Under the pieces are notes generated by a model, which saw only the letters and a list, made by a program, of their open reading frames with translations, did not search any database and was not told where the DNA came from. A stretch of DNA of 64,000 nt, from positions 10,584,963 through 10,648,962 of the forward strand of contig JAQFVV010006208.1 in the NCBI GenBank assembly GCA_028023455.1, given 5' to 3'. The DNA is from Epiperipatus broadwayi. Taxonomy: Eukaryota; Onychophora; Udeonychophora; Euonychophora; Peripatidae. Shown here piece after piece: positions 34,447 to 45,603 of this stretch (the stretch's first letter is position 1; each line of letters begins with the position of its first letter). A program made the position numbers and the translations under genes.

Positions 34447-34889
34447 ATTAACTGAAAGGAGAACCTTTGATTCCTCATGGAGGCCTTAAAGGAACCAAGC
34501 AGGGCAAATTCCTAATGTCCACTCCACACATTCTTGTCATTGCAGCTGTTATTACTATATGATTATTCATATAGTATACGAACATGGATGGGCTGCTCAC
34601 CAACACGCATTAGACAGCATGGTGAGTTTATTGGCTTTTTACCTCCGAGTTTAAGATCAAGAAACACCATGGTCTTTCTTCTCAGTTGCCTGATAAGACA
34701 GAATGAATGTTTGTGTAAATGATAAAGATTTTTCCAATATATATATATATATATATAAAATCATGACAAAAATAAAGCATGGCCCTTAATCCCAGGAGGC
34801 TGTAAAGTCGAAACCAAGGCAAGGATTGGTGGCCAAAGGCAGAAGATGCAAAGAATCCCCTGATTGTGAACCCAGGCTGCCATTTGATG

Positions 34890-36172
34890 ATGATTTTTTT
34901 TAGGTACTTACAACTGCAGATCACTTTCAAGTGAAGGAAGATTGCAAGAATTAGAAGAACTGTCTTATATTAAATGGGATGTCATTGGACTTTGTGAAGT
35001 TAGAAGAAAAGGTGAAGAGACAATTGATTTAAAAAGTGGACATGTACTCTATTATAAAAGCACAAATATTGGAAATACAGATGGAGTAGGATTCATTATA
35101 AATAAAAAGTGGAAGAGCAACATTGTGGAGATTGTGTATCAGATAGAGTGGCAAGATTAGTTATACAACTTAATAGCAGATACCAAATGCAGATAATTCA
35201 GGTTTATGCTCCACCAATTTCTCATAGTGTTTAAGTATTAGAAGATTTTTACATGGATGTACAAAAAACTTTTGATCAGAGTAAACAACATTTTAAAATT
35301 GTTATGGGAGACTTTAATGCTAGAATTTATAAACAAATGAAAGATGAAAGTGCTGTAGGTAATTTTGGTTATGGTAATAGAAATGAGAGAGGACATAGAC
35401 TTGTGGAGTTTGCAGAAATTTTTTTTTTTTATATTATGAATTCTTTTTTTGAGAAATATGTTAGAAGGAAATGGACATGGAAGCATCCAAATGAAGGTAC
35501 AGCAGAATTGGATTATATTTTGACTAACAGAAAATACATATTTCAAGATTGTAATGTTTTTAATAAATTTAACACAGGAAGTGATCATCGATTACTAAAG
35601 TGTAAGATACGTGTTAATGCAAAACTAGAGAGACAAAAATTATTAAGACAAATAATATTTACAGTTGATATTTCTAATCTTCAGAAACATTCTAAAGAAT
35701 TTAAATTAGAACTTATAAATAGGTTTCAAGTACTAGTAGATTTTGAACATTATTCAGATTTGAATGAAATTAATAAGAAAATAACTAATCCACTTTTAAA
35801 AAATGCAACATAGCTGATAAAAAAAGCAGCAATTGATCAATAAAATTTCTACTGAGAGTAGAGAATTTATGAAGAAAAGAAGGAATATGAAGATATACAA
35901 AAATGATGCATTAAAAAGGATTGAATACCTCAAATTTTCTAAAATGGTGTGGAAAAGAGTTGAAAATGATATGTGAACTAACAAGGAATGTAAAACAACA
36001 TTTTGATATTGGTAGGAAATTTATATCTGCAATAAGGAAAAAAGATGGAATTATTACTAAAAAGAGAGATGATACTATGAAATGGGTAGAAGACTTCTAT
36101 CAAGAATTATATAGTAATACAGAACAAATACCTCCTATATCTATTATATCTTCCGAATTGCCCAGAATTTAA
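34890..36172 (+). pseudogene. RTE endonuclease domain (broken)
   Basis: Motifs IIGLCEVRR (as VIGLCEVRR), GVGFIINKKW, VYAPP, GDFNARIY, TWKHPNEGTAELDYIL and TGSDHRLL are recognisable in three frames. Breaks include a stop before YNCRSL, a small deletion at about 35133, a stop at 35233, a poly-T substitution at about 35419-35430 and a deletion of the basic linker near 35975. Confidence 0.85.
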
Positions 36173-37473
36173 ATGAAGAAGTGAGACATGCAATTAAATT
36201 TATGAAGAAAGGGAAGGCTCCAGATAATGATGGAATTATAATTGATACATTAAAAGAAGCAGGTGAAGAAATATAATTTTTTTAGCAAAGTTATATATCA
36301 AATGTCTAAATGATAAAGATGTATCAGATGATTGGAAGAATGCAGTATTAATTGTTAAAGAAGATATTAAAAATTACAGACCTATCAGCCTTTTATCAGT
36401 TTTATACAAAAATTGTACCAAGATAATTACAATTCATTTACAGAGAACATTGGATTTCCACCAACCAAGAGAACAAGCTGGATTTGAAAGTGGTTCAGTA
36501 CAGTAGATCAAATCCAGGTGTTGAAAGAAGTTATAAAAAGGACAAATAAATATGAGTTGCCATTATGCTTTGGATTTGTAGATTATGAAAAGGCATTTAT
36601 TCTATAAACATTTCTTTAGTGATTTAAAGCATTGGATCATCAAGGTATAGATCCAGGATATTGTCATATTTTAAAGAATATTTATAAAAATGCAACAGCA
36701 ACAATTAGATTACATAATGATACTAGGAAAGTCAACATTGAGAAGGGTGTAAGAGAGAGTGACTCCATATCTTCAAAATTTTTTACAGCAGTGTTGCAAA
36801 AAGTATTTTGTGGATTAAAATAAAAAGCTAAAGGAGTGAAAGTAAATGGAGATTATTTAAGTCATTTAGATGTTGCAAATGATGTGGTTGTTTTTACAAA
36901 TAATGCTTTAGAGCTCCAGGAAATGTTGCAGGAATTATCAAGTGAAAGTAGGAAAGTAGGACTAAAGATAAATGTTAAAAAGACTAAAGTAATGTTTAAT
37001 GGATTTTCTCAAAATATAAAAATAAAGATTGATTATGATGAGTTAGAAGAAGTTAACAGCTAAAAATACCTTGGTCAGATTATTAATACAGATGGAAACA
37101 TAATGGATGAAGTTAATCATAGAATTAAACTTGGTTAGAGTGCTTTTGGTAGAAATAACTTGATACTAAAAGGAAATATGCCTATGTGTTTGAAAAGGAA
37201 GGTTTTTAATAAATGTGTTTTACTGGATCTTACTTATGGATCTGAAACTTGGACACTTAATAGAAGAGCAATACAAACTTCAGACCATTCAAAGAAGTAT
37301 GGAGAGATGCATGTTGGTAGTAATAAGAAGAGATCGAAAACACAATATATGGGTAAGAGAACAAACAGATGTTACTAACCTCATTGAAAAAATTAAAAGA
37401 CTGAAGTGGAGTTGGGCTGGACATATTGATAAAAGAGATAATAGATGGACTAAATTAATTAAACAAAACATTT
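36173..37473 (+). pseudogene. RTE reverse transcriptase domain (broken)
   Basis: RT blocks run from PRI(L)NEEV through [21 protein letters not shown] (motif A, followed at once by a frameshift) and GVRESDSIS (motif B damaged from GVRQGDSIS). The FADD box reads VANDVVVF, so one catalytic aspartate is lost. [15 protein letters not shown] and [10 protein letters not shown] follow. At least six frameshifts or stops. Confidence 0.85.
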
Positions 37474-37762
37474 TTTATTATTATTACACACACACACATT
37501 AAAAGGAAAAATTTGGACACTTTAAGTTAATAAATAAATATATGTATATATGTACAGAAGGTTGCATTTAAGAGATTTAACACAATTTTAATATTTTACT
37601 AAGCATAAATATGCTACATAGAATACACATTTAACTAACTCCAATCTTTTAATGTTAGGCTAAAAGTTCACATCCAAAACACTGCCAGCTTACTGATATA
37701 CTGATGTGATTGATGCACAATAGAATGTTAGCATACAAAACCATGCTGACAGGAATGTTCAT

Positions 37763-38003
37763 CTATAACATATCATGGGGAATTGTGCTCTTTGCTGGCT
37801 TACTGCTCTGACCAGAGTATAAGGAGATCAATGGTGTATGAAATACATCTATGACCATTGGCTCTGTGATGTCTATTCTTTTGAGCCATGCATTCAGGTG
37901 AGTACTATGTCCTGTAGCATAAGGGAATGAGAATCCAAATGCTCTCCAGATTACATTGACATAAAACACCTGTACATCCCTCCACCAGCACCGATTCAAC
38001 TAC
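37763..38003 (-). other. Possible exon remnant, unidentified
   Basis: The minus strand is open for 78 codons after a plausible acceptor (TTGTTTTGTAG). The residue composition is balanced and rich in W, H and C (RCWWRDVQVF, ATGHSTHLNAWLKRIDITEP), unlike the AT-driven open frames around it. I do not recognise the family. It could be a host exon, a retropseudogene piece or part of an unknown transposon. Confidence 0.3.
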
Positions 38004-38300
38004 AAAACAAGTAACCCAAAATTAACCCATTTAAACTAACATAATCTTATTAATCTATGCAGCCATTTACACCTATTTTTAATAATTAATTTAAATAAAA
38101 TTAATGAGAATGGAAATGACAGTAGCAAAGATATAAAAAACAATATAACAAATAATTTAAATATCTACTTTGGTCAGACGAGATTTTTAAAAGTTAGGTG
38201 ATGCTTAAAATTAATGCTTGAAAAGTTTGTAATTATTAATTAAAGTTCATATTTCATTTAAAACAAAAGTTCATACTTTCCATAGCTTTAGATTACTGGA

Positions 38301-38488
38301 TTCCATCTTTGCAGTCCTTGATGCATTGTACAACTCCATTCAAAATCCATTTATTATTAATGTTGTTTTCGTGAAGACAAGTCCATCATCTCCACTTTCC
38401 AGGAACCATCACTTTGAAAGGCCACCTCAGCTTGCACAGATATGGGGAAAATGAAAACTTATTGGGTGACCCATATGCTTGAGGTCTG
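38301..38488 (-). other. Possible second exon remnant, unidentified
   Basis: The minus strand after ATTGCAG reads a protein-like stretch (PQAYGSPNKFSFSPYLCKLR, then VMVPGKWR). One in-frame TGA follows, then WTCLHENNINNKWILNGVV, and the segment ends at a possible GTAATC donor. The internal stop argues for a pseudogene. It lies 300 bases upstream of the other remnant on the same strand, but the splice phases as I read them do not join in frame. Confidence 0.25.
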
Positions 38489-38947
38489 CAATACATGTAA
38501 ATATGCTTAAATAATTATGTAATCAACAAGAGAAATATAAAAGTACAAAACTCCACTTAGCAAAAGTTTTCATTTTATATCCTTTTGAATTCCTTATCAA
38601 CAAATTCCAGGATCGATCTTGCCTGGCTTCACGCTGATCTTATTGGTGATGATGATTTTCTCAGTGGACCATATGTTTATTTGCATTGTTTATTAGGCAG
38701 TTCACTTTTGGGTGTGAACAATTGATCTTTTATCTGACTGATCAGTTAAATACCCTCAAGGGTCTGTTTGCAATCATATCATTTCAAAATAAAAAGTCAT
38801 TTCCATTTTATCAAGATTTAAAAATAACTTTTAACAGAAAATAATTAGATTTTCTTTTCTTTTACATTCCTTTAAAATAAACTTATCTTTATATTGTTTT
38901 AACTTTCTTTTAAGTAATTTTTAAATAGTTTGCCATCTGTGCAATTA

Positions 38948-39065
38948 TTATATATTGATTTAAATATAGGGGATTTGAACTCAGACTTTCAAGCCCCTAT
39001 ATTTACAATTAGGCTCTAGATATAAGAGTGCCTAGTATTTCAAATCTTATATATTGATTTAAATA
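38948..39065 (-). mobile_element. 80-bp insertion with 19-bp target-site duplication and B-box-like end
   Basis: TTATATATTGATTTAAATA occurs perfectly at 38948-38966 and 39047-39065. The 80 bases between them, read on the minus strand, end in GAGTTCAAATCCCC, a tRNA B-box-like sequence. The same end occurs at the outer ends of the palindrome at 55.3-55.9 kb. A perfect 11-bp hairpin (AAATATAGGGG/CCCCTATATTT) sits at this end. It is probably a short retrotransposed RNA. Confidence 0.75.
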
Positions 39066-39811
39066 AATTTATTAATTTTTTAAATTTCTATTTGAATAAT
39101 TTTATTTATTGATATTTCTTTTATTATTTGATAGTGATATAATGGCGCGCGCGCGCACACACACACATATATATATAATTAGTAGAGGAGTGTGAGAGAA
39201 GAATAGTTATAATCTGAAGAAAAAAAATATCAAGTACAATATATATAGATTTTAAAAAATTGATTCAAATTTTGTTGAGATAAAATTTAAATGTAATAAA
39301 TTCTTATATAAGTGCATTTAGGTTTTTGATATGACAGCATGTGGGTTTTGCAAAAGAGCATTAAAAATATTACAATTCATGTAATTTAATCATTAAAAGC
39401 TATTATATTTGAATTTCTTTAGACAACCTTGTTGTTTTTTTTACAACAAAACAATTTATTAAAAAAGTTAATATGAAAACATAAGTTTTATTAATACATT
39501 TCTATATGTATAAAAGAAGAAAGGGCTATTGGTAGTAATTATTGATCCTATAGATGAGGTAGTGAGGTAACTGCCTCCAAATTGAAACACATTAAAATAA
39601 GAAACTATAATTGAATATGTATATATTTTAGAAATATTTTTATTTAATATATAATTTTTTTATATTATTTATTTCTTTATTTATTAGATTAAATAAGACT
39701 TTGCCTCAGGTGCCAAAACAGAAGCTTAGAAAGGAGAAAAATTTAAACAGCATTAAATTATATAAACTTATGTGGTGTTTGTGTTATATATTTGCAATAA
39801 AATTAAAAAGA
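39066..39811. other. AT-rich spacer
   Basis: No gene. It contains only the dinucleotide run annotated separately. Confidence 0.5.
39144..39178 (+). repeat. GC-AC-AT dinucleotide run
   Basis: Consecutive GC, AC and AT alternating runs; a sequence type prone to Z-DNA. Confidence 0.9.
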
Positions 39812-40058
39812 CAAATTGGTACTTACGTATTAGACCTGCTGCCCCATGTTTGTGACAGCAGAATGCTGTATTAAAGTCAAATTTTTAACAATATGGACAG
39901 TATAAATTAAACACATCACAATACTAAATAAAAATAGGTGTTTGTGATTTTTTTAATATGGCATTCTGGCATCGTTAACACACACACCACTGAAAAATGT
40001 ACAGTATTCTGCCAATTGCAAACACAGGCAGCAGGTCTACGTAAGTACCAAAAAAATT
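39812..40058. mobile_element. Element with imperfect 59-bp inverted termini
   Basis: The left arm (39812-39870) contains GGTACTTACGTA, GACCTGCTGCC and CAGAATGCTGTA. The right arm (40000-40058) is its imperfect reverse complement. The 130-bp centre has no coding content. Confidence 0.65.
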
Positions 40059-41054
40059 GTACTCCAATTTTTGCTTTTTAGCATTGCTTTTTATTAAGAT
40101 GTATCTGATAGTTTCAACTATCCAGAAGTCTTTTTCAGAACTGTCATTACATAATTGTATTGTTTTAACTTATTTACACATACAAGTTCATTTCATATTT
40201 AAATATATGTGTTAATAATACAATTGTTTTAAAGCACTGAAAAATGCTGCCAGAAATATCTTAATAAAATGCTTTATTAAAATCAGTAAAAAGAAGTCGA
40301 TGCTTTATTTTTAGATTGGATGTATAATATACCAGGACAGAGATTGACAATGCAATGGTCATTGGTATTCAACAAGTTCCCACCAAATATATTTAAAGTG
40401 CCTGTTACTAATTTTGTAAAATAAGTTTGGTAGTCTGATAATTGCCTGTTGAATGGTTGACTTTATTTAAGGAGAAGTCACTTTATATCATATCACATGT
40501 AACAATGTTCACATCTTTTCATTTCCCATGGCAATTCACAACATTACCAATAATGCATTTAGAAACACAACCACTTGTTTATTTGATGTATTTATTTTAA
40601 TAGCTTTATATATTTAATTTGATTGTATTTATTTAAAAAAAATGTGATAGTTTTTTTACCCATGTACACTGTCAAAAAAAGAACCAAAAAGTGCCACTTT
40701 TAAAATTGCTTATGTGTTAGCAAAAAAAATATTTTGTAGATGGAAAAATGATATTTTAAAAAAAGCATTTTCTTTTCTTTGCAATTATTTGCATTTTCTG
40801 GCATATTAAACATCCTTCAATTATCTATTATTATAAATATGGTATTTGCCAATTTTTCTGCAAAAAAAAAATTGTCAAAATTCTATTTGTATCAGAATGG
40901 ACAGGAGTGAAAATATTTTTTTAATATTCAAAAATATTTTTAAAAAAATAATTTATTATTAAAAATGTTGACCACAATTGCAAGAGATAGTACTTAATTA
41001 TGTATATAAATATTTGTATAAAATGTATTAATTGTATAATTATATATTTAAATA
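40059..41054. other. AT-rich spacer
   Basis: No gene or repeat recognised. Confidence 0.5.
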
Positions 41055-41150
41055 TTGTAGCTCTGATGATGACTGCAAGACAGTCGAAACTATAAGAATA
41101 ATGTTTTGATTAAAAAAATAGTATTGTTGAAGTGTTTAAGGAAGTTGCAA
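41055..41150 (+). mobile_element. Penelope-like terminal-repeat fragment with hammerhead-like motif
   Basis: The motif at 41063-41090 reads CTGATGA, one extra T, a perfect 5-bp hairpin (GACTG/CAGTC, loop CAAGA), then GAAAC. The arrangement matches the repeat at 45.4-45.6 kb, and similar weak matches follow it (TTGAAGTGTTT). Hammerhead-like motifs are known in terminal repeats of Penelope-like elements. No GIY-YIG or RT frame is present here, so the assignment rests on the motif alone. Confidence 0.5.
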
Positions 41151-41361
41151 CTGGTAAAATAGAACTCTGCCCATAAAAGTAACGAAACATGGATTTATCA
41201 CATTATATAAGCAGGACTATTTATTCCTAAAATTTTGAATCATATTAAGAAATATTATGAAAAAAAAAAATAACTTTTCAACTTGTACTTTTATTAGAAG
41301 AGTATGTGGAATTTGATAAACTTTTATGCAGTAATGTGACAGATTAGTAAAGAAGATAGGA

Positions 41362-41474
41362 GTCAAGCGTCATTAGCCGAGAGGTCAGTGCAGCTACCTT
41401 GCAAGCAAGCAGTTGGTTGCAGATGGTTATTGCAGGTTTGCCTCCTGACCAATGCTATGACATATGAAAAAAAA
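41362..41474 (+). mobile_element. tRNA-like SINE, plus strand
   Basis: GTCAAGCGTCATTAGCCGAG (A-box region) is followed by ACCTTGCAAGCAAGCAGT, a degraded B box (AGGTTTGCCTCCTG), TGCTATGACATATG and an A tail. Confidence 0.75.
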
Positions 41475-42464
41475 TACTAGATAGGTTTTTTAAATTTATT
41501 ATTTAAAGTGAAAGAGATTTTAACTTGCAGGAATGAATCTTGCTTATAATTGCCAAAAAATGATTATTCGATATTAGTCTTTTTACAGACATAATAAAAA
41601 AAATCTTATTAAATTTGAGCACCCAAAAAAAACCTCTTCCTATTTCTCAAGTGATAACTGTAATGAAACATTCAATACCGAATTGACAATTTGGAAATCA
41701 TAACTGTTGAGAAATAATTTAGCACATATTTTACACTTAAAAAATATGAAAAATTTAATTGACAGTAATGTTTTTACTGATTATTTTTCACAGTTTGACA
41801 AACTTATGGACGAGTTAGTCTAAATTTCAGAAATATTCTGATTTGGATTCTTTTAAAATATTTTTATGAGGATGTGCCTGAAAAAATTGCAAATTATTTT
41901 CAAATTCTTAATGTAGATATATGACTCTATTTTTTTATTTTTTATTGACTATTTATAGTCTTTGCTTTAAGTCTTAACTGATGTTATATTGCTAAGACTT
42001 CTAATATATGGTTTGGATGAAGATCTTTCAGCCCCATATAGCTATTTGAGTTAGATAGCTGGGTTTGAAGATATTTAAGTGTCTGAAAATTTCCAATTTT
42101 CTACTCAATGGTTAACTCTTAGATAAATGCTGGCTTTGGGTTGGTATTTTTAGATCTAGTGTCTGAAACTATCCTAGCGCCTCTCTGAAATGTGCCAAAG
42201 CATGAAACTATTGGTCAGGGTTTTGGGTGTGGTTTGCTGATAGAGATATTTTAAATGCTTTCTCTTGCTAAGAATTTATCACAAAGCTTGTTGAGCAATT
42301 AGCAAAGCTCTTTGTTTATTAATGCAGAAGTCTCGAATTTGAGAAATTATAAATATAAAACTGATATAATTTTAAGATCGAATCAGAATGATATAACATT
42401 CTGAATTTAGTTGATAAAAATAGCTGTCTTTTATTAAGAAAATATATTGTAAAAATATATTGTT
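41475..42464. other. AT-rich spacer
   Basis: No gene or repeat recognised. Confidence 0.5.
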
Positions 42465-42569
42465 GTCAAGCATTGGTGGTCGAGAGGTTAGTGACAGCTG
42501 CTTTACAAGCAGTTGTCCCGGGTTAGCGAGTTCACTTCCCGGCTGATGCTATGACACATGGGGAAAAAA
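42465..42569 (+). mobile_element. tRNA-like SINE, plus strand
   Basis: GTCAAGCATTGGTGGTCGAG, the CTGCTTTACAAGCAG hairpin, GAGTTCACTTCCC (B box with one change), GATGCTATGACACATG and a short A tail. It is closest to the copy at 4.2 kb. Confidence 0.8.
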
Positions 42570-43521
42570 TATATAGTTATGGTACTTCAACATATTTAGG
42601 AAAATCGGTCATTTGTCTCAGAAGAAACTTATTATGTAAAAATGTTTATGAATTTTTTTCCCAAGTATTTTATATCTAAAAGTATTTTCTTAATTAAAGC
42701 AATTTTAAAATAAAAAATTTTCAATCTTGATTGGAAATTAAACTAAATTGAATTATATACATGTTGATAATGTATTGCAACAGGCAATACTATATAAAAT
42801 GGTTGTCTTCATGCACTATATTGGGCAGCCAAAATGAAACAGAATATAATTTAAGTATTATGGTTTTGATAGTCCCTTAATTTGGTGACCAAAATGTAAC
42901 TGTAAATATTATTATAAATTATTATTATAAACTGCCTAACACATTGGTGACAAAAATATCTGTTCATTGCAAGTAAATGACTTTATTTATGCTTCCGATT
43001 ATGCAACCAATCAAAAATGTAAACGATATATCTGCGCAATGACAGAAATTAAGTAAGAGCTTATTCCTTATTGTACAATATTATTATTAAAACACACACT
43101 GGATTAGTCAAACCGTAATAAATAATAGTTATTAAAAAAATCAGATCTAACTTAATTTTGTATATTCATATCTAAGTTTATAAGCTGTCTCAACTAATTG
43201 CTTATAATAATATAAATCCAATGTAAGACTATAACTTTTTTATAATGTATTGCCTGAAAATAAATTTATATAAATTAGAATTATTAAAGATTCGTGCATT
43301 TATAAGGCACAAATGAATCTATAAATCAAATATTGAATTTAGTAAATATATAAATTAAAAACTAGATTAGGTAACTTAATAAATATGCAACTTGAAAAGT
43401 AGGTAATTATTATTTAATACGCAGATAAATTACAAATAAGTGAATCAATACCTTATAAATGAGAATCAAATAATGCATTTATTAATGTAACGGTAAGAAT
43501 TGTCTGTCTCGCTAACACACT
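42570..43521. other. AT-rich spacer
   Basis: No gene or repeat recognised. Confidence 0.5.
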
Positions 43522-44021
43522 NNNNNNNNNNNNNNNNNNNNNNNNNNNNNNNNNNNNNNNNNNNNNNNNNNNNNNNNNNNNNNNNNNNNNNNNNNNNNNN
43601 NNNNNNNNNNNNNNNNNNNNNNNNNNNNNNNNNNNNNNNNNNNNNNNNNNNNNNNNNNNNNNNNNNNNNNNNNNNNNNNNNNNNNNNNNNNNNNNNNNNN
43701 NNNNNNNNNNNNNNNNNNNNNNNNNNNNNNNNNNNNNNNNNNNNNNNNNNNNNNNNNNNNNNNNNNNNNNNNNNNNNNNNNNNNNNNNNNNNNNNNNNNN
43801 NNNNNNNNNNNNNNNNNNNNNNNNNNNNNNNNNNNNNNNNNNNNNNNNNNNNNNNNNNNNNNNNNNNNNNNNNNNNNNNNNNNNNNNNNNNNNNNNNNNN
43901 NNNNNNNNNNNNNNNNNNNNNNNNNNNNNNNNNNNNNNNNNNNNNNNNNNNNNNNNNNNNNNNNNNNNNNNNNNNNNNNNNNNNNNNNNNNNNNNNNNNN
44001 NNNNNNNNNNNNNNNNNNNNN
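43522..44021. other. Assembly gap (500 N)
   Basis: Exactly 500 undetermined bases, a typical placeholder for a scaffold join of unknown size. Any apparent open frame across it is an artefact. Confidence 0.99.
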
Positions 44022-45372
44022 TTTTATTTATATTTCATTTCTCATTTCTAACTTTAATATTTCTATTCTTTTTTTAAAATCTGAACTTTGGAGGGCAAAA
44101 GATAAGAATCGTTTCGATTCTAATTCCCTCTCTTTTTTACTTAAACATTTCTTTGTTTTGTAATTTTTTTTAAACTCACTTTTTTTTATAATCCAAGCAC
44201 AATATTTAACATTCTTTAAATGTTAAATATCTATATGTGTGACCGCAGTATGTGTGATCATCACAATATATATCTCAACTTTAAAATATGTATATACGTT
44301 ATGCTTTTTTAGAGGTACTGTGATTTTAAGAACAGGTTCATCCACCATAATAACAGTATATAGCTTTCCTATTTAACTATCAGTATAATCTACACAGATT
44401 GCAATGTAATTCTTAACCACAAAGCTGATATATGAATAGTTAGTCAATTAGGCTAAATCAAGATATATAGTGTATACATTTTTATTAATTGAAAGCAATT
44501 CTTAACTATGATTAAAATATAATAAAATACATATTTTATGCTAACGGATTTTAATACTTCTCTAGGTATAATTAATAAATCCTCAGGTTCACAAAAAGTA
44601 CATTGTACCAGTACGTTATTGTGCATTAATTCAAACCCCATACTTTTTAACTCATTAAAATAAATAGGCTTTCTTTTTGTAGAAAATGGTACTTTTAAAT
44701 AAAGATTAGCAATTGCCATTTAATTTATGTAATTAAAAGCTAGGAAATCCTTTGTGGTTTCCTTATTACTGTAAAATATATAACATAGGATTTTAAAACC
44801 TAGTAATAGAAAAAGAAACTTCTTTTTTTTTAGCGTAAAATTTTCTTTCTTTTCAGTTTTATATTAATTTTCTCTTCAGAGAATTTTATGAATTAATTAT
44901 GAATAGTTTTAGGGATTAGTTTATTTATATATATTTTAATAAAATATTTTAATCTATAAATAGAAAGATTGATTTGCCCTAAAAAGTGAATTTTAATTTA
45001 AAGGGGATTACAAAGAAGAGAAAGAAAAATCTATGGTATTTTTGTTATCTATTTGTTCTGATTTCATCATGGATTGATTGGATATAAATAGTATTGCTTT
45101 CATATTATCTTTATCTTTTTGATAATTCATGTAAAAGATCAAACCATATAATTGTTCAACAAACTTCGTACCAGCATTACATTTTATCTGCTGGTGACCT
45201 TGCTAGTAAATAAGCAGTGCAATTACAATGTAAAAAGATGAACAATATTCACTACTTATTAGTAACATTAATAATGAAGGGTTATACTACTGTTTTAAGG
45301 GCCATATGTAATTATTTTTACTAGAAAATGTATACCAAAATCACACTTTTCTTTATGTTTGCCACAATATCA
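44022..45372. other. AT-rich spacer with one unexplained small open frame
   Basis: AT-rich DNA. The only item of note is the 88-codon frame annotated at 44453-44719. Confidence 0.5.
44453..44719 (-). CDS. Unrecognised small reading frame
   Basis: 88 codons starting at an ATG. The first 60 residues look protein-like (VPFSTKRKPIYFNELKSMGF, VQCTFCEPEDLLIIP) and the last 25 look like translated AT-rich DNA. The spacing F-ELKSMGF-x7-VLVQCTFC faintly recalls the first half of a BIR (IAP repeat) domain. The tryptophan, histidine and final cysteine of that domain are absent, so I do not assign it. It may be an exon followed by intron, or chance. Confidence 0.2.
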   Translation of the reverse strand: MAIANLYLKVPFSTKRKPIYFNELKSMGFELMHNNVLVQCTFCEPEDLLIIPREVLKSVSIKYVFYYILIIVKNCFQLIKMYTLYILI

Positions 45373-45603
45373 TATAAATATAATTTATCCAAACTTCAAA
45401 CACTTTTAGCAAACTTTATTTGTACATACACCTATGTTTCGACTGACCTGCAGTCTTCTTCAGAGTAAGGCTATTTTTTTAATTTTATTTTGAAGATCAG
45501 AATAGCCTTACTCTGAAGAAGACTGCAGGTCAGTCGAAAAGTAGGTGTATGTACAAATAAAGTTTGCTAAAAGTGTTTGAAGTTTGGATAAATTATATTT
45601 ATA
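45373..45603. mobile_element. Near-perfect palindrome of a Penelope-like repeat
   Basis: Arms 45373-45474 and 45501-45603 are reverse complements with about two mismatches and a 26-base AT loop. Each arm contains a hammerhead-like motif: on the plus strand at 45513-45539, CTGAAGA, one extra A, hairpin GACTG/CAGTC (loop CAGGT), GAAA. AAATAAAGTTTGCTAAAAGTG follows downstream. The arrangement resembles inverted terminal repeats of Penelope-like retroelements. The near-identity of the arms suggests a recent origin or arm homogenisation. Confidence 0.75.

Larger units (their letters stand above)
34447..37473 (+). mobile_element. RTE copy, near full length, 3' end lost
   Basis: The leader (starting AACTGAAAGGAGAACC), endonuclease and RT are in sense order. 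The copy stops in the C-terminal region at about 37450 (after the DNRWT block) and is followed by A/T-rich sequence and a short CA run. The TGATGATGA tail is missing. It contains a TA-repeat expansion at 34737-34757 in the leader. Many frameshifts make it inactive. Confidence 0.88.

Noticed and set aside
43500-44051. Apparent 183-codon open frame
   Set aside because: It is almost entirely the 500-N gap.
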